A stretch of DNA of 64,000 nt, from positions 1 to 64,000 of the forward strand of contig JACVTC010000118.1 in assembly GCA_016946835.1 (NCBI GenBank), given 5' to 3'. This stretch comes from Neocallimastix lanati (nom. inval.). Lineage: Eukaryota; Neocallimastigomycota; Neocallimastigomycetes; Neocallimastigales; Neocallimastigaceae. Shown here piece by piece: positions 45,895 through 58,600 of this stretch. How positions within the stretch are numbered: the stretch's first letter is position 1; every line of letters begins with the position of its first letter. The translations under genes were made by a program, and so were the position numbers. The notes beneath the pieces were generated by a model that worked only from the letters and a program-made list of their open reading frames with translations, was not told where the DNA came from and made no database searches.

Positions 45895-46398
45895 ATAGTA
45901 ATAATCATAATAATAAAAAAAATAATAATAAAAATAATAAAAATAATAAAAAAGTAATAATAAAAATAAAAATAATTAATAATAAAAATAATAATATAAA
46001 AAAATAATAAAAATAAAAATAATTAATAATAAAAATAATAATATAAAAAAATAATAAAAATAAAAATAAAAATAATAATAAAAATAATAAAAAAAAAAAG
46101 TAATAATAAATATAATAAAAAAAGTAATAATAAAAATATTAAAAAAAAGTAATAATAATAATAATAATAATAAAAAAAGTAATAATAAATATAATAAAAA
46201 AAGTAATAATAAAAATATTAAAAAAAAGTAATAATAATAATAAAAATAATAAAAAAAAAGTAATAATTATAATAAAAATAATAAAAAAAAGTAATAATTA
46301 TAATAAAAATAATAAAAAAAAGTAATAATAATAATAAAAAATAATAATAATATTAATAATAATAAAATAAAAATTATTAATAATAAAAATAATAATTG

Positions 46399-46429
<31 letters not shown>

Positions 46430-46788
46430 AATTAAAATAAAAGCAATAACCATAATAAAAATAATAATAGTAATAATATAAAATAATAATAATCATAATA
46501 AAAATAATAATAGTAATAATATAAAATAATAATAAGCATAAAACAAATAATAATAGTAATAATATAAAATAATAATAATCATAATAAAAATAATAATAGT
46601 AATAATATAAAATAATAATAAACATAATAAAAATGATAATAATAATAATAAAAAATAATAATAATTATAATAAAAAATAATAATAAGAATAAAAATAATA
46701 AAAATAACAAAAAAAAAGTAATAATAATAATAATAATTTTAATAATAATAATATTAATATTAATAATATTAATAATAATAATTTTAAT

Positions 46789-46832
<44 letters not shown>

Positions 46833-46837
46833 TAATA

Positions 46838-46910
<73 letters not shown>

Positions 46911-46915
46911 TAATA

Positions 46916-46946
<31 letters not shown>

Positions 46947-46965
46947 TAATAATAATAATAATAAT
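45895..46965. repeat. AAT-rich trinucleotide repeat block
   Basis: About 1.07 kb built from AAT/ATA units, with higher-order repetition: segments such as aaaagtaataataaatata (46100-46340) and atcataataaaaataataatagtaataatataaaata (46440-46620) recur, then (aat)n attttaatatt units (46735-46960). Open frames across it (45792-46007, 46377-46625) are compositional. Confidence 0.9.
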
Positions 46966-47479
46966 CTAATGATCTCTAATTATAAACTATTTTAAAATAT
47001 CTTAATGCTCTTTAATTATAAACTATTTTAAAATAATTTAATGTTCTTTAATTATAAACTATTTTAAAATATTTAGTGGTAAGTGTCATTAATTTATATA
47101 TTATTAGTATGAAAATTAATAAGTTGAGATTAAATCTTGAAGTAAATTAAAAATTTTGAAAATTTTTTTGTAACACTTAAAAGTAAATGAATAGGTAAAG
47201 AAATTTAAATAATTTAAATATAAAAGTAAATTTAGATTTTAAATAAATTAATTAACTATCCAAATGATAATAAATAATAAATATAATTCAGTAAATGATT
47301 CTCTTCATTAATTCGCATTACCATTAATTTTTTTTTTATTAGAGGAAAAATCCATATTAAACTATCTAGATAATCATTCTTATTGTTTTTATTATTAAAT
47401 TTCCTTTTCATGATTCCTACATATCCATGGACATAGGGAATTATATACATAAAGTAAAACCAGATATTAGAATCTTTAC
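46966..47479. other. Spacer with a short threefold repeat
   Basis: aattataaactattttaaaata repeats three times between 46978 and 47071. The rest is A/T-rich; a 64-codon minus frame at 47256-47450 (MYIIPYVHGYVGIMKRK) may be the tail of the decayed coding region that follows. Confidence 0.55.
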
Positions 47480-49180
47480 ATTTTTCCCCTTCAATACCTG
47501 TGGTAAATAATAAATGATCGTTACAGTCATAAATATTAAATATTCCTTATTCGTTTAATTTTCAATAAACAATTCTAGAATACCTGTCTGTAATAGGTTT
47601 CAAATCAAAATAGGTAGCATTAATAGTTATATTTTCATTGTTAATTATTTTTATTTTATAAAGTAGATTTTTGTATTTTAAATGGAAACTAGGTTAGTGG
47701 TAATACAGTTGTACAATAATAAATGTTATTCATATCGAAAATAAAATTGTAATTAGAAGAATATTAATCATAATTAGTTTCATTCTTCAATAATTTATAC
47801 AATAATTTATAGAGTTACGACTTCCTAAGTTTATCGTAATCTTTTTCAGTAAACTTATTAATAAGTTGCTCACCGATTCTTATGATGGAATTATCTAAGC
47901 CTGAGGTTTTACCTACATTATAAATTGTAATTATATTATTGACGATCAAGGTAGGAACTTTTTTCTTCAGCATCAACTCTGAATTTCCATATCGTATCGT
48001 ATATAGTTAATTTACTATATGTACTCTCTGGGTTACTTTGGTCAAAGGCATTTATCACTGATTAAGAACTCTCAGCATTTTTGTTTATTCCATTACCATT
48101 CTAACCAAAAATCAAATGTTGATGTTCAGTTTTAATATTAGAACATAATACAACATCTTTAATATTAAAAGTAGATCTATAAGTTATTTTCTTTATATAA
48201 TTATCCAATTTTTAATTTATTTTAAATTTTTTTTATTATTAGAAGATGAAAAAAAATCTGGGTTTTTATATTTCTTAAGAATTATTTATTTTCTTCTTAT
48301 ATTCTTTACTTTCAATTTGATCTATATTATTTTTAATATTTCTACAATTTTTTATTATTTCGTAACACACCATTTCCATATTTTTTAATATATCTTCTGC
48401 TATACAGCTATCTTTTAATATTAAACATTTTTCAAAATTTTGGTAATCAGTTTTTCAGAAATAATTTTTTTCCTGAATTAATTTTTTGAATTTCTTTATT
48501 ACATATTTGGATAATTTCTTCTTCTGAGTAATTAATTTTATCTTTGTTTTCATTATAAATTTTATTAATATTCATTTCATTTCTTATTTCATTAAATAAT
48601 GTAGAATTTGTAATTTTTATTGTAACTTTCTTTTCAAAGCATTTAACAATACACTCATCATGATTTTTAGCTATATTATGATTTTGACAATTACAATGTC
48701 AAAGAATATAATTACAAAGGTCTTAAGATTTGCTAAAAAGTTAATCAGTTTTGATATAATCTTTTTTTAAGATGTTGAATATTTAATTCAGAAGATTTCA
48801 TCTGTTGATCGTCAGGGTCTAGTTTAATATCATCAACGGCTGGTAAGTATGGATAATACATAAAATTTATTTCAGAAAATTCCCCAGCATAAGAAAAGCC
48901 GGTCTTTACAGCAAGTCCAAACATATTTTCGTTAGTTAAAACTTCAAGATGATTAAATTTAAAACTTTGAACTAGTAGAGAAATATGTAGTGTTTGTATT
49001 TAAATATGAGACATCATTTTCGTGTAGTATAAGATTACTACTTTCCATTTTAAACTCTAATCTATGTTGATTTGCGTAAGTGTCTGAACTTTCAATAGAT
49101 ATACCTTTTTCATATAAATATCGACCAAATTTTAAATAGTAATCTCGAGTTAGGTTGTTAATGTTATTTTTATTTATTAT
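47480..49180 (-). pseudogene. Unrecognised decayed protein-coding region
   Basis: I do not recognise the family. Composition is clearly coding-like on the minus strand, in several frames. From 49160 downward: LTRDYYLKFGRYLYEKGISI, SDTYANQHRLEFKMES, NMFGLAVKTGFSYAGEFSEI, NFMYYPYLPAVDDIKLDPDD, a Cys/His-rich CNCQNHNIAKNHDECIVKCF (about 48690), a helical Lys/Glu/Asn-rich stretch, then YSKLTIYDTIWKFRVDAEEK and VPTLIVNNIITIYNVGKTSG (about 47940) and IIRIGEQLINKFTEKDYDKL. At least six stops or shifts interrupt it. Could be an old mobile-element or host gene of about 550 codons; no transposase or RT motif is visible. Confidence 0.5.
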
Positions 49181-50005
49181 TTAATTAAAGTATTTAAACA
49201 TACGAGTTTATGTAAATAAAAATTACATGAAAAAAAAAAAAATAAAATAAAAAATTTTGAAATAAAAAATAAATTTTAGTATTATATAATTTAACTATTT
49301 AAAAGAATAAAAATTTTTTTTGATCTTATGATAAAATAAAATAAAAAAAATATTCAAAAACAATAAAAATTTAAAGTTTAAAAAAAGATTATCTTTTTTA
49401 TAAATAAAAATAATAATAAAAAAAGGAAAATTCATTTCTAAAAGATAGATAAGAAGAAAATAGTTTCTTTGACATAAATTAAAAATTTTCTTTGTACTAC
49501 CATTTAAATAAATAGACAGATAAATATAATTTAAATAATACATTATATAAAAATAAATTGAATATTTAAATAAATTAATTGAATCTCAAAGAGATAACAA
49601 ATAATAAATAAAATTCTTCATATAGTGTATTACAGGTAAAGAATATAATTTTTTTATAATAAAATTAATATTATCTAGATATTCTGAATAATAATAATTA
49701 ATTTTTAAAAATATTTTTTAATTAATTGAAAAATAAATAATAAAAATAGTAATTATTTTAATATAAAAGTATTATTATCAAGCAGAATAATAATATTGAA
49801 CTATATAAAAATAATAAATTTAAAAATAATATATAATCCTAATTAACATTATTATTTTATTCATTATCAAAAACAAATAAAATAAATTGTTAAATGTTAT
49901 TATTGAAATATTTTTATTTTAAGTATTGAATTAGTTAAATATTTGAATAAGAAAGTTAGTTATTTATTTATCAATATATAAGAAATTATTTAAATCAATT
50001 AAAAT
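49181..50005. other. AT-rich stretch
   Basis: Nothing recognised. The 82-codon minus frame 49295-49543 is Phe/Leu/Ile/Tyr-rich and likely compositional. Confidence 0.6.
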
Positions 50006-50009
50006 TACT

Positions 50010-50280
50010 AGTAGTAATTAAAACTTTTTATGTATAAATATCACTTCTATCATTAATTTTTTATAATAATTAAAACTTTTTATGTATAAATATCACTTCT
50101 ATCATTAATTTTTTATAATAATTAAAACTTTTTTGGATAAACATCATTTCTATCATTAATCTTTTATAATAATTAAAACTTTTTTTTTTTGGATAAACAT
50201 CATTTCTATCATTAATTTTTTATAATAATTAAAACTTTTTTTTTTGGATAAACAATCATTAATTTTCTATAATAATTGAT
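50010..50280. repeat. Tandem repeat of a ~50-bp unit, five copies
   Basis: Unit aattaaaacttttt(at)ggataaacatca tttctatcattaattttttat recurs from about 50017, 50069, 50119, 50171 and 50225. Copies vary mainly in the length of a T run (5 to 11) and the last is truncated. Confidence 0.85.
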
Positions 50281-52470
50281 ATTAATAATTAATAGTTAAA
50301 TAAAAAAAATTAATAATAAAATATTAAAGTTTAAAAATTTTTATAAGTGATAAGTTCCTCTCTTAACACACTAGTTAAAAGAAAAATTCATACAAACGAG
50401 ACCACTTTATTACTTATTAAAGTATTTGTAAAGTGACCTTTATTATTTATATTTACCTTTTAAATATAAATAATAGTTTTTAATATATTTAATATAAACT
50501 ACAAATAAAAATAAAATAATTATATAAATAACACTAATAATTAATAAACACGTATTATTAATTATACTAGTTAATTTTATATATTTTATTTATTAATATT
50601 AATATTTCATTATTAAATTTCCAGTTTCTTTTCTTTTGTTTACTTTTCTTCTCTTCTTCAAAATAAACAAAAGGCTTGTTATTTTTATTATAATTATTAA
50701 AGAACAAAGTTTTAAATTATTAATATATTTTTAATATATTTATATTTATAATTTCTTAATTAACTTAAATTATTAATAAAATCATAATCATATATCACAA
50801 AAAATACAATTGTATACATTAATTTCATACATTAAAATAATATATTTTATTATTAAATTAATTATTTTCTTATCAAAAAGTATAAAAAATTTTTTTGCTA
50901 ACACCAAATATATAAGTGGATGAAAAATATTAATTTAAATAAATATATATATAAAATAAATTGGGGATTTAAATAAATTTTTATGTTTCCAAAGGAAGAC
51001 ATTAAATGATTTATTATTTCCTCTAATATTCATTATATATATAATAATAAAAGTTCTAAAGAATATATAATCTATTACTATTAATCAAAATAGATAATAG
51101 AATAGTTAGTTGCTTTAAAGTATATGAATATTAAGGTTTTGGATTGATATATCTATGATTATATACATAAATATTATAAAAATAATAGATATACATATAA
51201 TATATAAAATAGAAATTTATTGATTCATTAATAATGCATTATTTAATTCAACTATAAATAAATAATAAATGAATATTTCAAATTATATAAATAAATAAAT
51301 AAATAATTACATTATTTAAAAATTTATATAAGAGATGATTCAAAGATGTCGTATTTTAATAATAGGGTTAAATATATTAAACTATTAATCATTAAAATGT
51401 TATATAGTCATTAATAAAACATACTAACAACATTTTTCTAGCTTTGATAATATGATAATTAAGATTGGTAAATTTTTATATTAGAGTTTGAAAAAATTTC
51501 TTTAGTGCCATTCTTTAAATAAATGGATAAGTAAATAATATATAATAGATAATTATATATATAAATAAATGAAAAAAATTAATATCTTCAAGGGAAAATA
51601 CTTAATAATTTATTATTTCCATATTTAATCATATATATATTGAAAAAAAAAAAAAAAAAAAATTAAAAGTATCAACTATTAGTATAATAGATGACGAAAA
51701 TAAAATAATTATAATAATTAATATTATTTGTATTAGTTTTTTGTATAATTTTTTTAATAAATTAAGTGGATAAATAGATAATATTTTATATAAATAATAA
51801 TGTGGAATATCATTTATTATTATTATATAAATTTTTCATAGAAATGTCATTTGTCTTGAATTAATTTTATCATGTGAATATTCTATGTTTTTAATATATA
51901 TTATTATAGTGTAATATGTAATATTAATATTTTTTTTTATATTGAAATTTTTACATTGAAAATTTTTTATATTGAATTATCAAATGAATTTGTTTCATTA
52001 TTTTTTTTTTTTTAAATTTTAATAGAAATGTCTTTAAAAAAAAAAAAAATTTTTTCCTTAAATTTTATGTAGAAAATATTAATTTAATGAATAATTTGAA
52101 TACAAAATAAATAAATTTTAATATGAATATAATGTAATTATAAAATATTAATAATATAAAATACTAATATTAATAGTAAAGCTATTAAAAATGTAGTATT
52201 GATTATTAATACATTTGAAAATTAAAAAAAAAAATTTAATAATAAAAAGGATAAAATGACAATTAGATAAATTAATTTTCAATCAAAGAAGTAGGTTGAA
52301 AAAAAAAAAAAATTAATTTAAAAATAAATAAAAAATATTTTTTCTTTAACTGTATAGACAAAATAAAAAAGAAATTAAAAATACATTTTAAAAGTACCTT
52401 TTTTTAAATAAAAATAAAAAAAAATAAAAAATATAATAAAATCTAAAAAAATAAAAAATAATATAAATAT
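50281..52470. other. Gene-free AT-rich region
   Basis: Homopolymers and A/T strings. A slightly less AT-rich patch at 50350-50460 (cctctcttaacacactagtt, acgagaccactttatt) is unidentified. No frame, RNA gene or element boundary is supported. Confidence 0.6.
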
Positions 52471-52479
52471 AAATATTAA

Positions 52480-52705
<226 letters not shown>

Positions 52706-53039
52706 AATTATAATTTTTTCTTTAGAAAAAAAAAAAATTAAAGGCTACTTGAATCCTTTTAAATTTTTAAGAAAAAAGTATTTAAAAATAAAAAAAAAAA
52801 AATTTAAATAGTACTAAAATTAATAATAAAAATAATATATTTAAAAAAATTTTTTTTAAGGAATAATTTTATATTATATTATAAATTATTATTAATTAGT
52901 TAAAATATTTTTTATGGAATAATTTAAAAAAATTTTAAAGGTATCTAATAAAAAATAATAATCAAAAAAGAAACACTTTTAAGGTTTATTTGAAAAAGTC
53001 CCTTTTGTCCTTTTATTTATTTGTTATGAATTTGTATTA

Positions 53040-54560
53040 TTACAAAAGTCATATAATACCTTTATGAATTTAACAAATGTTTCATACTTCTTATAATTCA
53101 ATGAGGAATCTATTATATGTATTTGGTAAATTTTTATAAAGAATCAAATTTTCCTTATAAGCTTTAAGATTCATTTCTTTTATGATTTTATTAAATAGAC
53201 TTTATGTTACAAAGTACCTTTATTAATATGGTCCCTTTGAAATACATTATGACAAATGGAACATATTCGACTTATTCCAAAGGCATTTAATCTATATGCA
53301 ATTACTCTTTTTCTTATTAACTTATCCTTGATATAGATACATCGATCTGTTGAATTGATCCTCTTTAAATGGATCATTTAAACTTTATTAGTTTGAATAA
53401 CTGAAAGAATCTATTGATGCATCACTAAATTATAATAACTATTATTGATCATTTCTTTTATCTGACTTGAAAGACCTTTTAAAATTATTCGACTGGCATT
53501 ATCAATTCTTTATCTTTTATTATTAATTGTTCTTTGATTCGAAGGTTTTTCATTTTCATTATTTTCTTCTTCATGAGGACTTTCGATCCTTCGTCTTTTA
53601 TTATTTTCTTTTTCTTTGTACAAAGGAAGTCCAAAGAGGTTATATCATATAATATTATTCTAGAGATATACTTTATGAGCGAAAGTCATCGGGCCCAAAA
53701 GCGGTTCAATTTTAAACTTGTGAAAACTAAATATAACGGATTATCTTTATCCTTTTTTAAAAGATGAAGTCTTAATTTTAAAGTAAAAAAATAAAGTCTC
53801 ATCTTGGTTGTTGGAATTCCAAGTAAACGATGACTATTCGAAGTCTTTTCTAATCCTAGAATCCAAACTTAGAGCTCTAACTGTCACTTCATAATAGATA
53901 GAGGTTTCACTATAATCGGGCTATCCACTTTAGATTTTTAATTAATAAATTTTTGTCATCTAGTAGATAGAAAAAGAAGCAAAGTATTTCATCATTGATC
54001 TTATAAAAATTCGAAAAATAGACAGTTTAATAGACTCTTACCATATTTCTTTATAATAATTCAAAGACCTTAGAATAATTAAAGCCTTTGAAGCGGAAAG
54101 GTTAAGATGGATTTTCTAATTTATTCCTTGACTTGTATGTAAAAACCTAAATATTTGTAAGAAATCACCTCTGAAAGTTTCATTTTCCTATTTTCTATAA
54201 ACATTTAAAAGATGACTTTTTCCATCAAAGGGCTTATTATTTATAAGATATGCGGACTTATCAACGTTGAACTCCATTCCATTATCCTTGGCCCAATTAC
54301 AACATCTATATAGCATATTTTGTAATTGTTTTGGATCCTTATGATTCAATTGATAGATCAATCAAATATAATAGTATTATTATTGCATATGTTGGCTAGA
54401 GAATAATACGACGTATTTGGATATTTTCGTATAATTATTATTATCTAATAGTATTGCCGACGAACCTTTAGCCTTCAATGACTAAATTTCCTTATTTGGC
54501 AGAGGTTATTTTATGTATTCAGCTTAACCCTCAAGTTTTGCTGGGATATTTCTATCACAA
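53040..54560 (-). pseudogene. Decayed LINE-type reverse transcriptase, second lineage
   Basis: On the minus strand, around 54345-54200: HKDPKQLQNMLYRCCNWAKD, NGMEFNVDKSAYLINNK, the helix and FNxxKS motif that follow the RT catalytic box. About 54155 gives LSEVISYKYLGFYIQ, the YLG motif. Further down (53880-53800) GLEKTSNSHRLLGIPTTKMR resembles the C-terminal region, and about 53280-53230 RICSICHNVFQRDHINKG is a CxxC..H zinc-like motif. This region is less AT-rich than its flanks. Full of stops and shifts. Domain order fits a LINE RT C-terminal half; the sequence is not close to the LINE at 10-13.5 kb. Confidence 0.6.
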
Positions 54561-55617
54561 AAACAATCGCTTTATTCTAGTAAGCATTCTGTTCACATTA
54601 CCATACACTTACAAACACTTAAAATAATTAATAGTTGTAATTTCTTATCAAAGAAAAATAGTTATTCCGTGTTAATATTAATGATATGTATATGAATTCT
54701 ATACTTTACTTTTATATTTTTTACAAAAATTAACTATTTTTAACTTAATATATTAAATAATTTTTTTTTATTTTACTTTTATAAATTATTTTTTTAATAA
54801 CTTTTTTAGATTATTGTTCTTATATTATTTTTTTTAAGTTATTTCTTTTATATTACTTGTTTAAATTATTTTTTTTATATTTAGTTGTATTAATATATTT
54901 TTATAAGCTCATTATTTTTATAGTTATTATAATTTAAATTAAATTAATTAATAAGAAAGATTAATAACATATTGTTTATCTTACTTGATTAAAATAAAAT
55001 AAAAAAAAAAAAACTTACTATATCATTGGAAACTATAAATACATAGAATAATTTTCTAATAATTTTTTCATTATGTTTTGTTTATTTTATTAGTAAACAA
55101 CACAAATTAAATAATTGAGATTTTTAATAATTTTTATTTAAAATAAATTTTTACATTACTTTTATTTATATTTTTTTTTAATTTAAAATATAATTTATTT
55201 TTATACCTTTAAAATAATTATTACAATATACATATAAAAATAGATAATATTTTATAAAATATATTATTAATTTTTATGTATTAGATAATGTGACATTTTA
55301 ATTTTAATAAATATTATATATTAATGTCATTAAATTAAATACGAATTATAAAAGATAATTATAATTTATTTATTTTTTATTATTATTTATATTTTTTTTT
55401 TTTACATTTCATAATTTAATTTTTTTTCATAGATGTCTATTATTATTACGAATTAATATTTTAATATTTTAATATTATAAAAATTGTGATGGTGATAAAG
55501 ACGATGATGATTTTTTAAATTTTTTTTATTATAATTTATAATTATTATTATTATAATTTTTTACTTTTGTTTTTATTTTAAATTTAATATCTATTATTTC
55601 ATTATAAAATTTTGGTT
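54561..55617. other. AT-rich spacer downstream of the ABC gene
   Basis: Plain A/T sequence; would include the 3' UTR of the minus-strand ABC gene. No other feature recognised. Confidence 0.6.
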
Positions 55618-58600
55618 TCAATTTTTTTGAATGATTTGTTTCTTTGCAAAGTTAATAAATATTTGTTCAAGTGAAGTTTGGTTAAAAGCATAGTCTTTCA
55701 CTAGACCCTTTTTCTTATATTCTTTTATTTTTTCGAATACAGAACCAAAGCTTTATATATTTTTACTTTAGACTTAACACGATTATTAGAAGTTTTTTCT
55801 ATTTCATAATAGTTTGAGTTGAATAAATCACGTCCTTCAACGACTTGTGAATGGAATTGATCAGCATCTTCTGTTTGTAATTCTAAAATATAGCCTTCCC
55901 CATACTTCATTTTAAGATGTTCTGGACTGCCAATACAAACTAAACGACCATTCACTAAAATGGCTAAACTATCAAAGAGATGTTCAGCTTCTTCCATAGA
56001 ATGAGTAGTCAGAATTAAGGCGGACTCATTCATTCTCTTAGTTTGCATTATGATATCCCAAATTAAACGACGAGTTGATGGATCCATACCAGCGGTTGGC
56101 TCATCCAATAAAATACGTTCTGGATAACCACAAATAGCAATTAAAATAGAAAGTTTACGTTTAGTACCTCCACTTAAGTTATCAATACGTTTATTTCGAT
56201 GTTCCTCTAAACCAGCGACATTAATGTATTGAGAAGCATAGAATTTGGCATCTTTAGAATTGTAACCTCGAATACTGAGAAAGAATTCAAGATGTTAACG
56301 AAGAGTTAATTCCTTCCAGAGAATATCATGTTGTGGACAGTAACCCATGGAAACTTTACCTAATTTGACTTGGTGAACTTCAATACCATCGTAACAAATA
56401 CTACCCATGGTTTGAGGAATGGTAGTAGTAATCATATTCAAAGTCGTTGATTTACCAGCACCATTTGGACCTAAAAGACCAAAACATTCATGGTTTCTGA
56501 CACCAAAGTTAACATCAATGACTGCTGTTTTAACAAATTTTTCTGGTGTACAACGGATCGATGAATATCACCATAAATATAATCATTTGAATTCTTTTTC
56601 TCAATGGCATCTCTTTCGCTCTTATTAGAGACTCTATTTTTTGGAATATTGAATTCTTTGCATAGATGATAAGTACTTATTGGTAAATTATTTCGATGTT
56701 CCTTGACAAACTCTTTTAACATCATCATCTCCTTCTTCTAAATCTTTTTCGTAAATTTTAAGGGTTTCTTGTGGTAATTCATGAACATCACTCTTATTGG
56801 TTTGATTCTTTTTACGATCTAAAATCATTAAATGGAAAGAGTAGATAAAGATAAGAACTACAAGTAATATTAATAGTGGACTTATCATATTGTTTATATC
56901 CATAATGGTATTTAGTGTTAAATCCAATGAGAGTGAAATACTGTAAAATTTCAAAGTAAATAGAGAATTTAATAGAGCAATAATACCAAAACATGGACAT
57001 AGGGCGGTAAGAACTAAACAGAAAACAAGTGATACAATTACATATAAGGGACTTCCAGTAGTACCAATGAAATTAAATAAAATTAAACCAGAGAATCCAA
57101 TAAAAATAGGAATAAAATTTATAGCAGTAATACCACTATAAGCAGTATCTTCCTTTTCAAAGATGAAACTTAAGATGTATTGGAATAGCATCGTCGGAAT
57201 ACTCCAAATAATTAAAAATCCGATAATAAGTAAGACTATTTTTAAATCCAATAAAGGCTTAAAACGAATAGCAACTCCTTTTAAAATTAATAAAACGCAG
57301 GTAGTTAAGAAAATGCCGTTATCAGTAATGAAACTTGAAATCCAATAGTTAAAACGTGATACACCATTTAATTGAAGTTGAAGAATCAACTGATTTATTC
57401 TTTCACGGACACTTAATGGTCCAAATTTATTTAAAATGACAACAACACTCATACCAAGCGTTAATCCTACAAACGATAAACCGATATTTATCAAATTATT
57501 TTTTCTATTATCCCATGGATGATTATTTATAGTAATACGATCATTAATGTTTTTAGAAGCTAAGTAGGCATTACTAAGAGCATTGACAGTAGTTGGAATA
57601 CTGTGTGGCATGGTTTCATTATAAAACACATTAAATTTAAAAGTATTAGTCGCACTATCCATTTCACCACCAACGGAGGAAAGATAATAATTATCTTCGA
57701 ATTTTGGGAATTTTATTTTCTCTACGGGATCATTGGATACACCTGAAATTTTATTACTAACACCCGAAATAATATTTTCAGTGGTTAATGGAAGAGTGGA
57801 ATTTGAGGCAAAATTAATTTTAGTATTAAAGTACATACTTGGAATAGTTACTTCCTAAGATTTATAAGTGACAATCCGTTCATCGAACATAAATTTATTA
57901 ATGAAATAGAAGGTTAGTGTAAATAATATAATTGGAAGAAGAACAGCAGAAAAAGCGAAGGCTTTATCCTTTAAAAAAATCTTTAATCTGTATTTAACAA
58001 GGGTACTAATAATTTTATAATTACTCGGTTTAGAAATGGTCTTTAGTTTTAGTAAACTATTTTCATTTGTTTGAATTAAGCATCTTTTATCGCTACTCTC
58101 ATCTTTGTTAGTATCTTCATTAAAAGTAATATCATCTTCTAAACGAACGAAAAGTTCTTCTAATGTGGGTAAAGAGAGAGCATATTTATTAATGACACTA
58201 CCTGATAATTTATCTAATTCATTTAAAAGTGGTGCAAAACGATCTGATGAATTTAAGGGTAATCTCCATGTATAGAATTTATTATATGATTCAAACTCAT
58301 TGAGTTCTTCATTTTCAAAATAAATAGCTTCGGGAATAAAACGCTTAACTAGTTCATTTATTTTTTCTTTATCTTTAGTTTCAACATTTAAGTTGTATTT
58401 CATATTAAAGTGATTCTTAAGGTAAATACTAGTACCAAGACAATGAATCTTACCATTGTTAAGAATTAATTTTCGATCTGCTAAAATATCAGCTTCATCC
58501 ATATAGTGAATGGTAAGAAAAATAACTCTTCCTTCTTTCTTCTTCAATAATAATTCCCAAATTTTACGACGTGAAAGTGGGTCTAAACCTGTTGTTGGTT

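Noticed and set aside
45792-46625. Asn/Lys- and Tyr/Phe-rich frames on both strands
   Set aside because: They are translations of an AAT trinucleotide block.
53534-53767. 77-codon plus-strand frame
   Set aside because: Antisense shadow of the minus-strand LINE-type RT relic, whose motifs lie on both sides of it.
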